Positions 1 through 6,216 of a DNA stretch of 12,304 nt are shown piece after piece. The translations under genes and the position numbers were made by a program. Below the pieces are notes generated by a model. The model was not told the DNA's origin, made no database searches, and saw only the letters and a program-made list of their open reading frames with translations. Origin of the DNA: Phycisphaerae bacterium (GTDB lineage Bacteria; Planctomycetota; Phycisphaerae; SM23-33); contig JASLZV010000018.1 of the NCBI GenBank assembly GCA_030754715.1, positions 1-12,304 of the forward strand, given 5' to 3'. Position 1 is the first letter of the stretch, and the number at the start of each line of letters is the position of its first letter.

Positions 1-1223
1 GACTGCTCGCCTGCGGGGGCCTCCTGCGATTGACCGGCAGCCTGGGCTTCCTTTTCGGCTTCGGCGCGTTCCTTTTCTTCGGCTACCCGCCTGGCTTCCT
101 CGGAGCAGGTGATCACAATCCTTCGCGCCAGATCCTCGTCCAGTTTGAGTTCGTTGAGTAGCGGGTCTGGGCCCACTTCTTCCACGTCAAGGACGTTAAC
201 CATGCCCATGGCGACGATCTGATCGATCACCGTGGAGTCTCCACCGTCGATCTTGCGCAGCGCCTTTTCCAGCACGTCGAGGCCGGTGTTGAACTCGTCT
301 GGGGTGAGGATGTCGATGTCCCAGCCGGTCAGCCGGGCGGCCAGACGCACGTTCTGCCCGCGCTTGCCGATGGCCAGCGAGAGCTGGTCGTCCGTGACCA
401 CGACGGTGGCTCGTCCCAGTTCAAAGCACAGGGTGATCTCGGTGACTTCAGCCGGCTTGAGGGCATTGGCAATCAGGATCTTGGACGAGTCGTTCCAGCG
501 GACGATGTCGATCTTCTCACCGCCGAGTTCATCGACGATGTTTCGGATGCGGCTGCCGCGAATCCCCACGCAGGCCCCCACGGCGTCAACCTTGGGGTCC
601 AGGCTGTTAACGGCTGCCTTGGTGCGGTAGCCGGCCTCGCGGGCCATCGCCTTGATCTCGATGATTCCCTCGCTTACCTCGGGCACCTCCAGTTCAAACA
701 ATGTCCGGATGAAATCGGGATGGCTTCGCGAGAGTGTGATCTTTACCTGGTTGGGCTTTTCCTTGACGTCCAGGACCATCGCCCGGAGGCGATCTTCGGC
801 TTTGTGGGATTCGCCGGGGATCTGTTCGGACTTCGGCAGAAAAGCCTCGATTCGACCGAGTTCCACTACCAGGGATCGGCCTTCCCACCGCGACACGCGT
901 CCGGTGACGATCTGGCCTCTCATTTCCAGGTATTCCTCATAGATGCTGCCGCGTTCAGCGTCCCGGATGCGCTGAATGATGACCTGCTTGGCGGTCTGAG
1001 CGGCAATACGCCCCAAGGCGCGCACGCTCATCTCCCGACCGTCCACGGTTGCGGCGATGTCGCCGGTCTCCCTGTTGATAGAGACCTCGACATCTTCGCA
1101 GTCCGGGTTGGCCTTGCGGAGGGCCGACAGCATCGCCGCTTCCAGGTCATCCAGCATGACCTCGCGGTCGATGTTTTTGTCGCGGGCCAGCCCGTCAACA
1201 AGTCGCAGCAGTTCCTGGTTCAT
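1..1223 (-). CDS. nusA: Transcription termination/antitermination factor NusA (3' end cut by window edge)
   Basis: NusA binds RNA polymerase and nascent RNA and modulates pausing, termination and antitermination. About 407 residues are visible, reading leftward from an ATG at 1223, and the frame is still open at base 1. The order is that of the family: an N-terminal RNAP-binding domain (about 1-105); an S1 domain (about 105-175, with GQIVTGRVSRWEG and EAFLPKSEQ); tandem KH domains (GACVGIRGSRIRNIVDELGG, then LAIGKRGQNVRLAARLTGW); a helix-hairpin-helix-like segment (MGMVNVLDVEEVGPDPL); and a Glu/Ala-rich tail that is still running at the edge. The start is supported by AAGGA six bases upstream; a stronger AGGAGG lies 14 bases away, which is too far. 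The gene normally follows rimP, but no rimP is seen upstream. A dedicated promoter and a terminator-like hairpin precede it. The identification is very secure. Confidence 0.97.
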   Translation of the reverse strand, partial: MNQELLRLVDGLARDKNIDREVMLDDLEAAMLSALRKANPDCEDVEVSINRETGDIAATVDGREMSVRALGRIAAQTAKQVIIQRIRDAERGSIYEEYLEMRGQIVTGRVSRWEGRSLVVELGRIEAFLPKSEQIPGESHKAEDRLRAMVLDVKEKPNQVKITLSRSHPDFIRTLFELEVPEVSEGIIEIKAMAREAGYRTKAAVNSLDPKVDAVGACVGIRGSRIRNIVDELGGEKIDIVRWNDSSKILIANALKPAEVTEITLCFELGRATVVVTDDQLSLAIGKRGQNVRLAARLTGWDIDILTPDEFNTGLDVLEKALRKIDGGDSTVIDQIVAMGMVNVLDVEEVGPDPLLNELKLDEDLARRIVITCSEEARRVAEEKERAEAEKEAQAAGQSQEAPAGEQ

Positions 1224-1243
1224 ATCCGATCCTTAATCCTCCT

Positions 1244-1258
1244 GCGGCCTCGGGCCGC
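1244..1258 (-). promoter_or_regulatory. GC hairpin abutting the AGGAGG in the nusA leader
   Basis: GCGGCC and GGCCGC form a six-pair, all-GC stem with a three-base loop. On the minus strand it ends directly against AGGAGG (1238-1243) in front of nusA. It could shield or position the ribosome-binding region. Only the sequence symmetry supports this; function is inferred. Confidence 0.4.
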
Positions 1259-1280
1259 GGGATCAAATTGTCACGGCAAC

Positions 1281-1308
1281 AAAAAAAGTGGGTCTATTTG
1301 CCCACTTT
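1281..1308 (-). terminator. Intrinsic terminator/attenuator-like hairpin in the nusA leader
   Basis: Read on the minus strand, AAAGTGGG (1301-1308) pairs perfectly with CCCACTTT (1285-1292) across an eight-base loop, and the 3' arm runs into seven consecutive T residues (1281-1287). This is the form of a Rho-independent terminator. It lies about 60 nt before the nusA start codon and downstream of the predicted nusA promoter, so it should act on the nusA transcript itself rather than end the preceding operon. From memory, short GTGGG/CCCAC hairpins with T-runs occur in front of rimP-nusA operons in other bacteria (rimP-leader type); membership in that class is not established here. Confidence 0.7.
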
Positions 1309-1333
1309 CCAAGCCGCATCGGCGGGATGCTCA

Positions 1334-1350
1334 GGCGGCATTTTGCCGCC
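1334..1350 (-). other. Leader hairpin upstream of nusA
   Basis: GGCGGCA and TGCCGCC form a seven-pair perfect stem with a three-base loop inside the predicted nusA leader. No T-run follows on the minus strand, so it is not itself a terminator. It may be part of a larger folded leader with the 1281-1308 element. A second short dyad, GAGCCA/TGGCTC, lies at 1441-1455. Confidence 0.4.
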
Positions 1351-1562
1351 CGGCCCGTCGGTATCGCCGGCGCGCTATCAAGCCGCCGGCCCGGACCCTC
1401 CCGGGTGGTCCCAGCCCCAGCGAGGGTCTGGTACCCAACCGAGCCAGCTTGGCTCCGGCCTCATTCACCGGCTTGGACCCTATTCAGGCGAAGTATCACA
1501 GGGCAAACTCCCGGCCTGAAATACACACGGGCAACCCATCCGCCCGCGGAGATTACCGCACA

Positions 1563-1590
1563 ATTATAAATCTGATCGGCTGCCAGTCAA
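1563..1590 (-). promoter_or_regulatory. Predicted sigma70-type promoter of nusA
   Basis: The minus strand carries TTGACT (1585-1590), a 16-base spacer and a perfect TATAAT (1563-1568). Transcription would start near 1556 and give a leader of roughly 330 nt before nusA. The rest of the 1224-1753 gap holds no open frame worth calling. It contains this promoter, the leader structures above, and two small palindromes, GAGGAGTCCTC (1630-1640) and AAAGGCGCCTTT (1646-1657), just past the end of the phosphatase gene. Confidence 0.65.
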
Positions 1591-1753
1591 CTAAAACTCC
1601 CCTAAAAAATAGGTTCTTACCGCGGTGTTGAGGAGTCCTCTGGGGAAAGGCGCCTTTGGCTGGATGGGACCAGAAGCCGCAAAGATACCGCCCGTCCCCC
1701 CCCGGGGCCAGCCGCCCGGTTTATCGGCTTATTGTGCTATCCCGGATCGTGAA

Positions 1754-3028
1754 TCAGCGTTCCACGTCCATCACCACGACAGTGATGTCATCGCTCGGTT
1801 GCCCTTGGCCGCTGCCGGCTTCGATACGAGTGGTGAGTTGGGTGAGCAACTGCTCTTTCGGCAGGGTCAGCAGCCCCCCCAGGATCTTGTGAAACTTCCG
1901 GTCGGATCCCCGTCGCACGGCGTCGTGGGCTCCGTCGGTGTACAGGATTATCCGGTCGCCCACTGCCAACCGAACCTGGCGGGGCTCGAACGTCTGGCCC
2001 TCAATCGCCCCCAGCAGGCAGCCCTCTCCCTCGAGCAGTTCTACGCTGCCGTCGCGGCGCACCAGAATCGGTTCGGGGTGCCCCGCCCGGGCGTAGGTTA
2101 CTGTCAGTTCCGCGGTATCCAGCACCGCATATACAACCGTGCAGAACTGGCAACTGGAGAGATCCTGCCCGCAGATGTCCTCGTTGAGTTCGGTCAGCGA
2201 GACCTCCGGAGGGACGATCTCGTAAGTGTTGCCGAAGACCCGTTTGGTTTGGAGGGCCTTCTTGATAAACATTGTCAGAAGGGCCGCCGGCATGCCGTGA
2301 CCGATGGCGTCGGCAACATAGAACCCCACGTGGGTCTCATCCAGACGGGTGATGTCGTAGATGTCGCCGCTGACAAAACTTGCCGGGTGGTACAGTACGC
2401 CGAAGCGAGCGGACCCGACCTCCGGGAGGCGGCGAGGCAGAAAGTCCCGCTGAAGGCGTGCGGCAAGGCGAATTTCCTCGTCAATGGTTTCCGCTGGCGC
2501 CGATGAGTTGCGATTGCTCTGGCGAAGGTTGTGCAGATCCGATCGCAATTCGGCGATCACCGGCTGGAGGGCCCTGGCGGCCAAAAAATGTGCCGCAAGC
2601 ATCTCGGCAGGCGTTGTGGTCGAGGTGCAGAGGAACTGGCCTCGCCTGCGAGAAAGCATCCGCCGGGCGACTTCAGCCTGCTCGTCCAGCAGAAATATCG
2701 CCACCGCCGGCGTGCTGGCAAGTTCCATCAGAACCGTTCCCAGGTACTGGGGGTTGCAGCCGTCGGAGTTTGGGTATACGACCGCTAGAGTAGCCTGACG
2801 CAACTGCGGCGCCAACGCCTTGTCGGGACGGTACGGTCTCAGTTGCCAATGGTCGTCCGCAGCCGCGCGCACGTTAACCGGCACGGGAACCGCCCCCACC
2901 CACAGCAGTACGGGCTTGTCGGACACAAGTTTGTCCCCAAGGTGAGTATGGCGACGGGCCGAAGTCGGCCCCTCCACGTCATCGTCAAGGCTAGGGTTCA
3001 GCTTTAGTTGCCGGTGGAATGTTTCCAA
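1754..3028 (-). CDS. SpoIIE/PP2C-family serine phosphatase with receiver-like N-terminal domain
   Basis: The C-terminal half is a PPM/SpoIIE-type phosphatase of the RsbU kind, a class that dephosphorylates anti-sigma-factor antagonists or similar signalling proteins. From the TTG at 3028 it has 424 residues. Metal-binding and core motifs are intact: VSGDIYD (Asp222), VADAIGHGMPAALL (Asp240), LYTDGAHDAV (Asp365) and SDDITVVVM (Asp413/414). Residues about 38-150 look like an alternating beta/alpha receiver fold, but where the phosphoacceptor Asp is expected the sequence reads AVVYPNSDG, so it is probably a pseudo-receiver. A short polar, helical linker (about 150-195) leads into the phosphatase. 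The start is uncertain: TTG 3028 overlaps the upstream DUF192 gene by 38 bases and has no clear Shine-Dalgarno, and an in-frame GTG at the codon for Val35 is preceded by GGGGA. It is the third gene of the maf operon. The partner protein is not in the window. Confidence 0.85.
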   Translation of the reverse strand: METFHRQLKLNPSLDDDVEGPTSARRHTHLGDKLVSDKPVLLWVGAVPVPVNVRAAADDHWQLRPYRPDKALAPQLRQATLAVVYPNSDGCNPQYLGTVLMELASTPAVAIFLLDEQAEVARRMLSRRRGQFLCTSTTTPAEMLAAHFLAARALQPVIAELRSDLHNLRQSNRNSSAPAETIDEEIRLAARLQRDFLPRRLPEVGSARFGVLYHPASFVSGDIYDITRLDETHVGFYVADAIGHGMPAALLTMFIKKALQTKRVFGNTYEIVPPEVSLTELNEDICGQDLSSCQFCTVVYAVLDTAELTVTYARAGHPEPILVRRDGSVELLEGEGCLLGAIEGQTFEPRQVRLAVGDRIILYTDGAHDAVRRGSDRKFHKILGGLLTLPKEQLLTQLTTRIEAGSGQGQPSDDITVVVMDVER

Positions 3029-3497
3029 GAAGAGTTACCTTGTCACCGGGGCGAATCCTCCTTCGGGCAAATAGTCCGCCGGCTACTTCCAGGGCATACT
3101 GTGCGGGTGTATCGGAACTATACTCCCACCGCCCGGCCCGGTCTGGCTCGACCACCATCGTGGTGACCTTCACCACACGCAGGTCCCGATCGATGAAGGC
3201 GATGTCGATGGGCACCGCGCAGCGGCGCATGCAGAACAGCAGTACCGTTTCCCTGGGATAGACGAACAGCATCCCTGTGTTGTCGGCCAAGTGGGTCCTT
3301 CCAGCCAGTCCCTGATAGCGCCCTTGGCGTGTGGCCGCAACGTCCACGAACCATATCCACTGCCCGATCCTGACGCGCGGCCGAGCCTCCCGACTTCCGC
3401 AGCCGCCCGGTGCAAGGGCTGCAGCCACCAGCAGCAGGGCCCACGCCAGTGGGAAAATGCGCTGCTTGCGGCCGTTGTGTAATGCTGGGATCGGCAT
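2991..3497 (-). CDS. DUF192 family exported protein
   Basis: This is a DUF192 (COG1430) protein, a small, usually exported family without a well-established biochemical role. The family core is clear: GLAGRTHLADNTGMLFVYP, then FCMRRCAVPIDIAFIDRD, and YALEVAGGLFARRRIRPGD near the C-terminus. The ATG at 3497 gives 168 residues and places a basic stretch and a hydrophobic segment (FPLAWALLLVAAALAPGGCG) at the N-terminus. This is a signal peptide, possibly of a lipoprotein, although the residues before the Cys are not a canonical lipobox. The frame stays open to an ATG at 3575, which would overlap the end of maf by 41 bases and bury the signal sequence behind 26 extra residues, so I prefer 3497. 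It lies between maf and the phosphatase gene and is probably co-transcribed with both. Confidence 0.82.
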   Translation of the reverse strand: MPIPALHNGRKQRIFPLAWALLLVAAALAPGGCGSREARPRVRIGQWIWFVDVAATRQGRYQGLAGRTHLADNTGMLFVYPRETVLLFCMRRCAVPIDIAFIDRDLRVVKVTTMVVEPDRAGRWEYSSDTPAQYALEVAGGLFARRRIRPGDKVTLLGNIPPATKAEP

Positions 3498-3534
3498 GTC
3501 TGGTGGATTGCATCCGGCAGTTGCCGGCGGCTTG

Positions 3535-4146
3535 TCAGGTTGTCTTGTGGGCTTTGGGACGCTGGCGCAGTTCATCGATCATCCGTGTGACAAGTTCTAT
3601 CGGCAGGCCCACTACGTTTGAAAAACTCCCGCTGATATCCCGGATGAACCTGTCGGCTGTTTCCTGTAAGGCGTATGCACCGGCCTTGCCTCGCCATTCG
3701 CCAGAGCTGACGTACCCGTCAATTTCTGAGCCGGTCATTCGGCGCATGGTGACGCGGGTGGTTTCCGAGGCAATGAGGCGCCCCCTGGCGGGTCCCAGCA
3801 GGGCCACTCCGGTGGTCACCTCGTGCCGCGTGCCGGAGAGCGATTCGAGCATGCTGTGCGCCTCGGCGGCGTCGGCCGGCTTGCCCAGCGCACGCCCTTC
3901 GATTGACGCGAGGGTGTCGGCCCCCAGCAGGAATGCGTCGCGGTGGTCGCGTTGGACGGAGCGGGCCTTGAAATACGCCAGCGCTTCGGTCTGTTGAGCA
4001 GGCGTCAGATTGGCCAACAGGCCGGCCGGCTCACAAAACGGCGGGGAGGCTACCCCAAAGGCTATCCCCGCCTGACGAAGCAGGGCGCCCCGCCGCGGAC
4101 TGCTGGAAGCAAGTATCAAAGGAATTTCATGCTGCGAGTTAGCCAT
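3535..4146 (-). CDS. maf: Maf-family nucleoside triphosphate pyrophosphatase (likely dTTP/UTP type)
   Basis: Maf proteins hydrolyse non-canonical or excess nucleoside triphosphates to the monophosphate and pyrophosphate, and act as house-cleaning enzymes linked to septation arrest. The 203-residue product has the full set of signatures: LASSSPRR at residues 12-19; GADT with the catalytic Asp77; LGKP at 87-90; SGTRHEVTTGV at 104-114; and GEWRGKAGAYALQ followed by SGSFSNVVGLPIELV at 149-186. The Gln in AYALQ and the NVVGLP end are more like the YhdE (dTTP/UTP) branch than YceF, but this subfamily choice is tentative. The ATG at 4146 gives normal family length. Its ribosome-binding site is weak, with only a distant GGG-rich stretch. 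It is the first gene of a three-gene minus-strand operon and is divergent from the small gene at 4379. Confidence 0.93.
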   Translation of the reverse strand: MANSQHEIPLILASSSPRRGALLRQAGIAFGVASPPFCEPAGLLANLTPAQQTEALAYFKARSVQRDHRDAFLLGADTLASIEGRALGKPADAAEAHSMLESLSGTRHEVTTGVALLGPARGRLIASETTRVTMRRMTGSEIDGYVSSGEWRGKAGAYALQETADRFIRDISGSFSNVVGLPIELVTRMIDELRQRPKAHKTT

Positions 4147-4312
4147 GACCGGTTTTCCCGCCCTTCCGCTGCTTGACCGACGCCGCGCGTGGAGAAGCCT
4201 TACGGTTGCCCGTCCACTGGTGCGCCTATTCTAGTGTCCGGCCAGGACAATGGAAACATCTGCCCGGACGGATGAAAATTCTTCCACTGCGTGTACAGGT
4301 GGGAAATGTACC

Positions 4313-4341
4313 TTGGCAAATCCGGGCCTTTCTGCTATAAT
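4313..4341 (+). promoter_or_regulatory. Strong sigma70-type promoter for the 97-aa gene
   Basis: TTGGCA (4313-4318), a 17-base spacer and a perfect TATAAT (4336-4341) with an extended TGC just before the -10. Transcription should start near 4348, about 30 bases before the ATG at 4379. A dyad, TGTCC/GGACA with a five-base centre, lies upstream at 4235-4249 in the maf/4379 divergent region; its role is unknown. Confidence 0.75.
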
Positions 4342-4378
4342 ATGCGTGTGAGGGCCGCGCCACTAGGAGGACACTGCC

Positions 4379-4672
4379 ATGAACGAGGTGGTCATCCGAA
4401 AAAAACTTGCGGAGATAAGCGATTTAATGAAGGCCACGCAGTTTGTGGGTGATGAACTTCCCCATGGTCAGCAGGGCCTGTACGTATCCCACCCCTGTCC
4501 CCCCGACCGCCGCACCGAAGAAGCGCTGGACAACCTGAGAATGGAAGTGCGGTACCTGGCGTTCGACCTGGAGGCCACGTGGCGCGAGAATCGGTATCTG
4601 CGACGGATGATCGAGGCCCGCCGATCGCGAAAACGGGACGAAGACCAGAACGATGACTCGGCATCACTTTGA
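4379..4672 (+). CDS. Small hypothetical protein with C-terminal helical region
   Basis: I do not recognise this 97-residue protein. The expression signals are excellent: TATAAT with extended -10, a short untranslated leader, and AGGAGG (4365-4370) eight bases before the ATG. The N-terminus (MNEVVIRKKLAEISDLMKA) is probably helical. A Pro/Cys-containing linker (SHPCPPDRRTEE) leads to a long charged helix (residues about 48-85, LRMEVRYLAFDLEATWRENR and onward), and the tail is very polar (RKRDEDQNDDSASL). No signal peptide or membrane segment is seen. The helical part suggests a coiled coil or protein-binding adapter; that is inference. It stands alone between maf and the lexA region. Confidence 0.75.
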   Translation: MNEVVIRKKLAEISDLMKATQFVGDELPHGQQGLYVSHPCPPDRRTEEALDNLRMEVRYLAFDLEATWRENRYLRRMIEARRSRKRDEDQNDDSASL

Positions 4673-5016
4673 CGAACCTCGGCGATTCCGGGGAGCTTAG
4701 CGATTCGACACTCGCCGGCCGCCTGGGATGTAACGTAACGCGCCCGGCGGCTTGCGATATAACGCATCTCTGACTTCTGCGGGGGGGTGGCAATGAACCG
4801 CCGCGAATCTACGCCCCGTGCTGCTCCGCTGCGTGGCGGCATTTTCTCTTGTTCTCCGAGTTCGGCTGCCGATCTATCTCTAACAATAAATTGCGGTGTT
4901 TGGCCGACCGAGACAGAATATTTTGTGCCTATGCGGCGAGGCGGGGAGAGTGATTACGTCTTGGCGGCCCTGCCGAAATTCGTTGAAAGAAAGAAATAAA
5001 AAACCTCATGCCGCCC
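4673..5016 (+). other. Gap between the 97-aa gene and the lexA promoter region
   Basis: No convincing gene lies here. A 70-codon frame (4787-4999, ATG at 4793) has only a G-run upstream and no family resemblance. An imperfect direct repeat is present: CTGGGATGTAACG (4723-4735) and TTGCGATATAACG (4752-4764), 29 bases apart and sharing the TAACG end. The stretch from about 4840 to 5010 is clearly more AT-rich than its surroundings. No terminator with a good stem and T-run was found behind the 97-aa gene. Confidence 0.4.
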
Positions 5017-5045
5017 TTGACGTTTGGTCGATGTTAGCATAACAT
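5017..5045 (+). promoter_or_regulatory. Candidate promoter upstream of lexA
   Basis: TTGACG (5017-5022), a 17-base spacer and TAACAT (5040-5045, four of six matches to the -10 consensus). Transcription would begin around 5052, about 490 bases before the lexA ATG. It is the best promoter-like sequence I found between 4672 and lexA, but its distance from lexA weakens the assignment. Confidence 0.4.
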
Positions 5046-5052
5046 ATGAACC

Positions 5053-5067
5053 GAACAGGTACCGAAT
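5053..5067 (+). promoter_or_regulatory. Candidate LexA-type operator (direct repeat)
   Basis: GAAC, seven bases, GAAT (5053-5067), within a longer repeat of ACCGAA at 5050-5055 and 5061-5066 with an 11-base period. It sits at the predicted start of transcription. Alphaproteobacterial LexA is known to bind a direct repeat of the type GTTC-N7-GTTC, which reads GAAC-N7-GAAC on the other strand; here one base differs. LexA sites in this lineage are not known to me, so this is a hypothesis. Confidence 0.25.
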
Positions 5068-5113
5068 ATGTAATGCCGCCACGGCCAACGCTGGGAAGAA
5101 AGGCAGTGGCAAT

Positions 5114-5761
5114 ATGAGCGACCCGGCGGTGTGCCAGTGGGGCCCCGGTGGTAATTTTGTTCGCACTTGGCCGGAGGGGTCGAGGCTGGTGACGCACGAT
5201 GCGCCCGAGGTGGCGGTGGTCCGGATGGCTGGCAGCGGCCGTGTCGAGGTGCCATTGGTGAGCCTTGGTCCGGCTGGCGTGCGGTGGCAGAGGGCCTGCG
5301 GCGGAACGGTTTCCCGGCCGCTGGTGTCGGTCGGGTTTATGCGTGGATTCCAGCAGGCGCTGAAGGCGGCCTGGACCCCGCTGGTGTGGCTGCGGCGTTG
5401 TCGCGACAATGTGCAGGCATTGGTGACCGGCTCGGCGGCTGTGGACGACGTGGCAATGCCTGCGGCCGGTGTGGTCCAATTGGTTGCCGGACGGATCGGC
5501 GCCGCTGGAGATGCCGGCAGCCGACAGAATCAGGAGAACGCCCATGGAAACCGTCACACCGAGACAACTGGAAATCCTGCGATACATTCGCGACTCTCGT
5601 ATCCGCAACGGCTTTTCCCCGACGATGCAGGAGATCGGAGACTACCTCGGGCTAACAAAGGTCACGGTGTTCGAGCACGTGGCGGCCCTCGAAAAAAAGG
5701 ACCTGCTGCTCCGCGGCCCCAAACACAAGGCTCGCTCTTTACAGGTTTCCCATCACTTTGA
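5114..5761 (+). CDS. Doubtful ORF overlapping the start of lexA
   Basis: This frame is open from an ATG at 5114 to a stop at 5761, overlapping lexA by 218 bases in another frame. The first 140 or so codons favour G/C at the third position and give a Val/Ala/Gly-rich product with plausible segments (residues about 30-55, EVAVVRMAGSGRVEVPLVSL). The part overlapping lexA is Arg/Pro/Gly-rich and looks like a shadow. An AAAGG lies ten bases before the ATG, which is weak. The opposite strand has an equally open but Thr/Pro/Ser-rich frame sharing the wobble position, so codon bias cannot decide. No family is recognised. It may be a decayed gene, a small real gene or a long lexA leader. Confidence 0.22.
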   Translation: MSDPAVCQWGPGGNFVRTWPEGSRLVTHDAPEVAVVRMAGSGRVEVPLVSLGPAGVRWQRACGGTVSRPLVSVGFMRGFQQALKAAWTPLVWLRRCRDNVQALVTGSAAVDDVAMPAAGVVQLVAGRIGAAGDAGSRQNQENAHGNRHTETTGNPAIHSRLSYPQRLFPDDAGDRRLPRANKGHGVRARGGPRKKGPAAPRPQTQGSLFTGFPSL

Positions 5762-6149
5762 GTTTCCTGACGAATCGTCGGTACGGCTGCCTCTGGTGGG
5801 GCAAATCGCAGCCGGCCAACCTATCGAGGCTGTTGAGGACCGTCAGAGCCTGGACCTGAACGAAATATTCATGCACTCCTCCGACACGTTCGCGCTGCGG
5901 GTTGTTGGAGATAGCATGATTGATGAGCAAATCCGCGACGGGGATTACGTGATATGCCGCCGCACCAATACCGCGCGAAACGGACAGACCGTAGTGGCCC
6001 TGCTGGAAGACGACGAGGCTACGTTGAAAAAGTTCTACAAGGAAAAAGATCGCATCCGCCTCCAGCCGGCCAATCCCAACTTCGAGGCGATCTACGTCGA
6101 TCAGGTCGATATCCAAGGCGTCGTTGTTGGGGTGATCAGGACGATCTGA
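5544..6149 (+). CDS. lexA: LexA repressor, self-cleaving SOS regulator
   Basis: LexA represses DNA-damage genes until RecA filaments trigger its self-cleavage. The 201-residue product starts at the ATG at 5544, with AGGAG seven bases upstream, and has normal family length. Residues 1-65 form the winged helix (TPRQLEILRYIRDSRIRNG, SPTMQEIGDYLGLTKVTVFE). The cleavage site is Ala90-Gly91 in VGQIAAGQP. The S24 catalytic dyad is Ser124 (VVGDSMIDEQIRDGDYV) and Lys162 (ATLKKFYKE), 38 residues apart as expected. The C-terminal strand set (LQPANPNFEAIYV, IQGVVVGVIR) is complete. The gene is expected to be autoregulated; a candidate operator lies at 5053-5067. It is convergent with the PHP gene, 67 bases away, and no good terminator was seen between them. 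Confidence 0.97.
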   Translation: METVTPRQLEILRYIRDSRIRNGFSPTMQEIGDYLGLTKVTVFEHVAALEKKDLLLRGPKHKARSLQVSHHFEFPDESSVRLPLVGQIAAGQPIEAVEDRQSLDLNEIFMHSSDTFALRVVGDSMIDEQIRDGDYVICRRTNTARNGQTVVALLEDDEATLKKFYKEKDRIRLQPANPNFEAIYVDQVDIQGVVVGVIRTI

Positions 6150-6216
6150 CCGGCGGGTGCGGAGCAGCATCTGTAGGCCGCGCTTCCCTGTGCATCTTTT
6201 GGCGGAGGTCGTCCAC

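Noticed and set aside
1381..1440. T-box- or tRNA-like motif (GGGTGGTCCC) near the nusA leader
   Set aside because: The match is on the plus strand, opposite to nusA transcription, with no acceptor stem, T-loop or specifier structure.
720..1631. 303-codon plus-strand frame opposite nusA
   Set aside because: It is the antisense shadow of the conserved NusA S1 and N-terminal regions, and no family is recognisable.
1625..2506. 293-codon plus-strand frame opposite the phosphatase
   Set aside because: It is the shadow of the conserved SpoIIE phosphatase domain on the minus strand.
5006..5608. Minus-strand frame with a signal-peptide-like MGVLLILSAAG start divergent from lexA
   Set aside because: The His/Arg/Pro-rich body is shadow-like, no Shine-Dalgarno precedes the ATG at 5545, and its start overlaps the lexA start codon.
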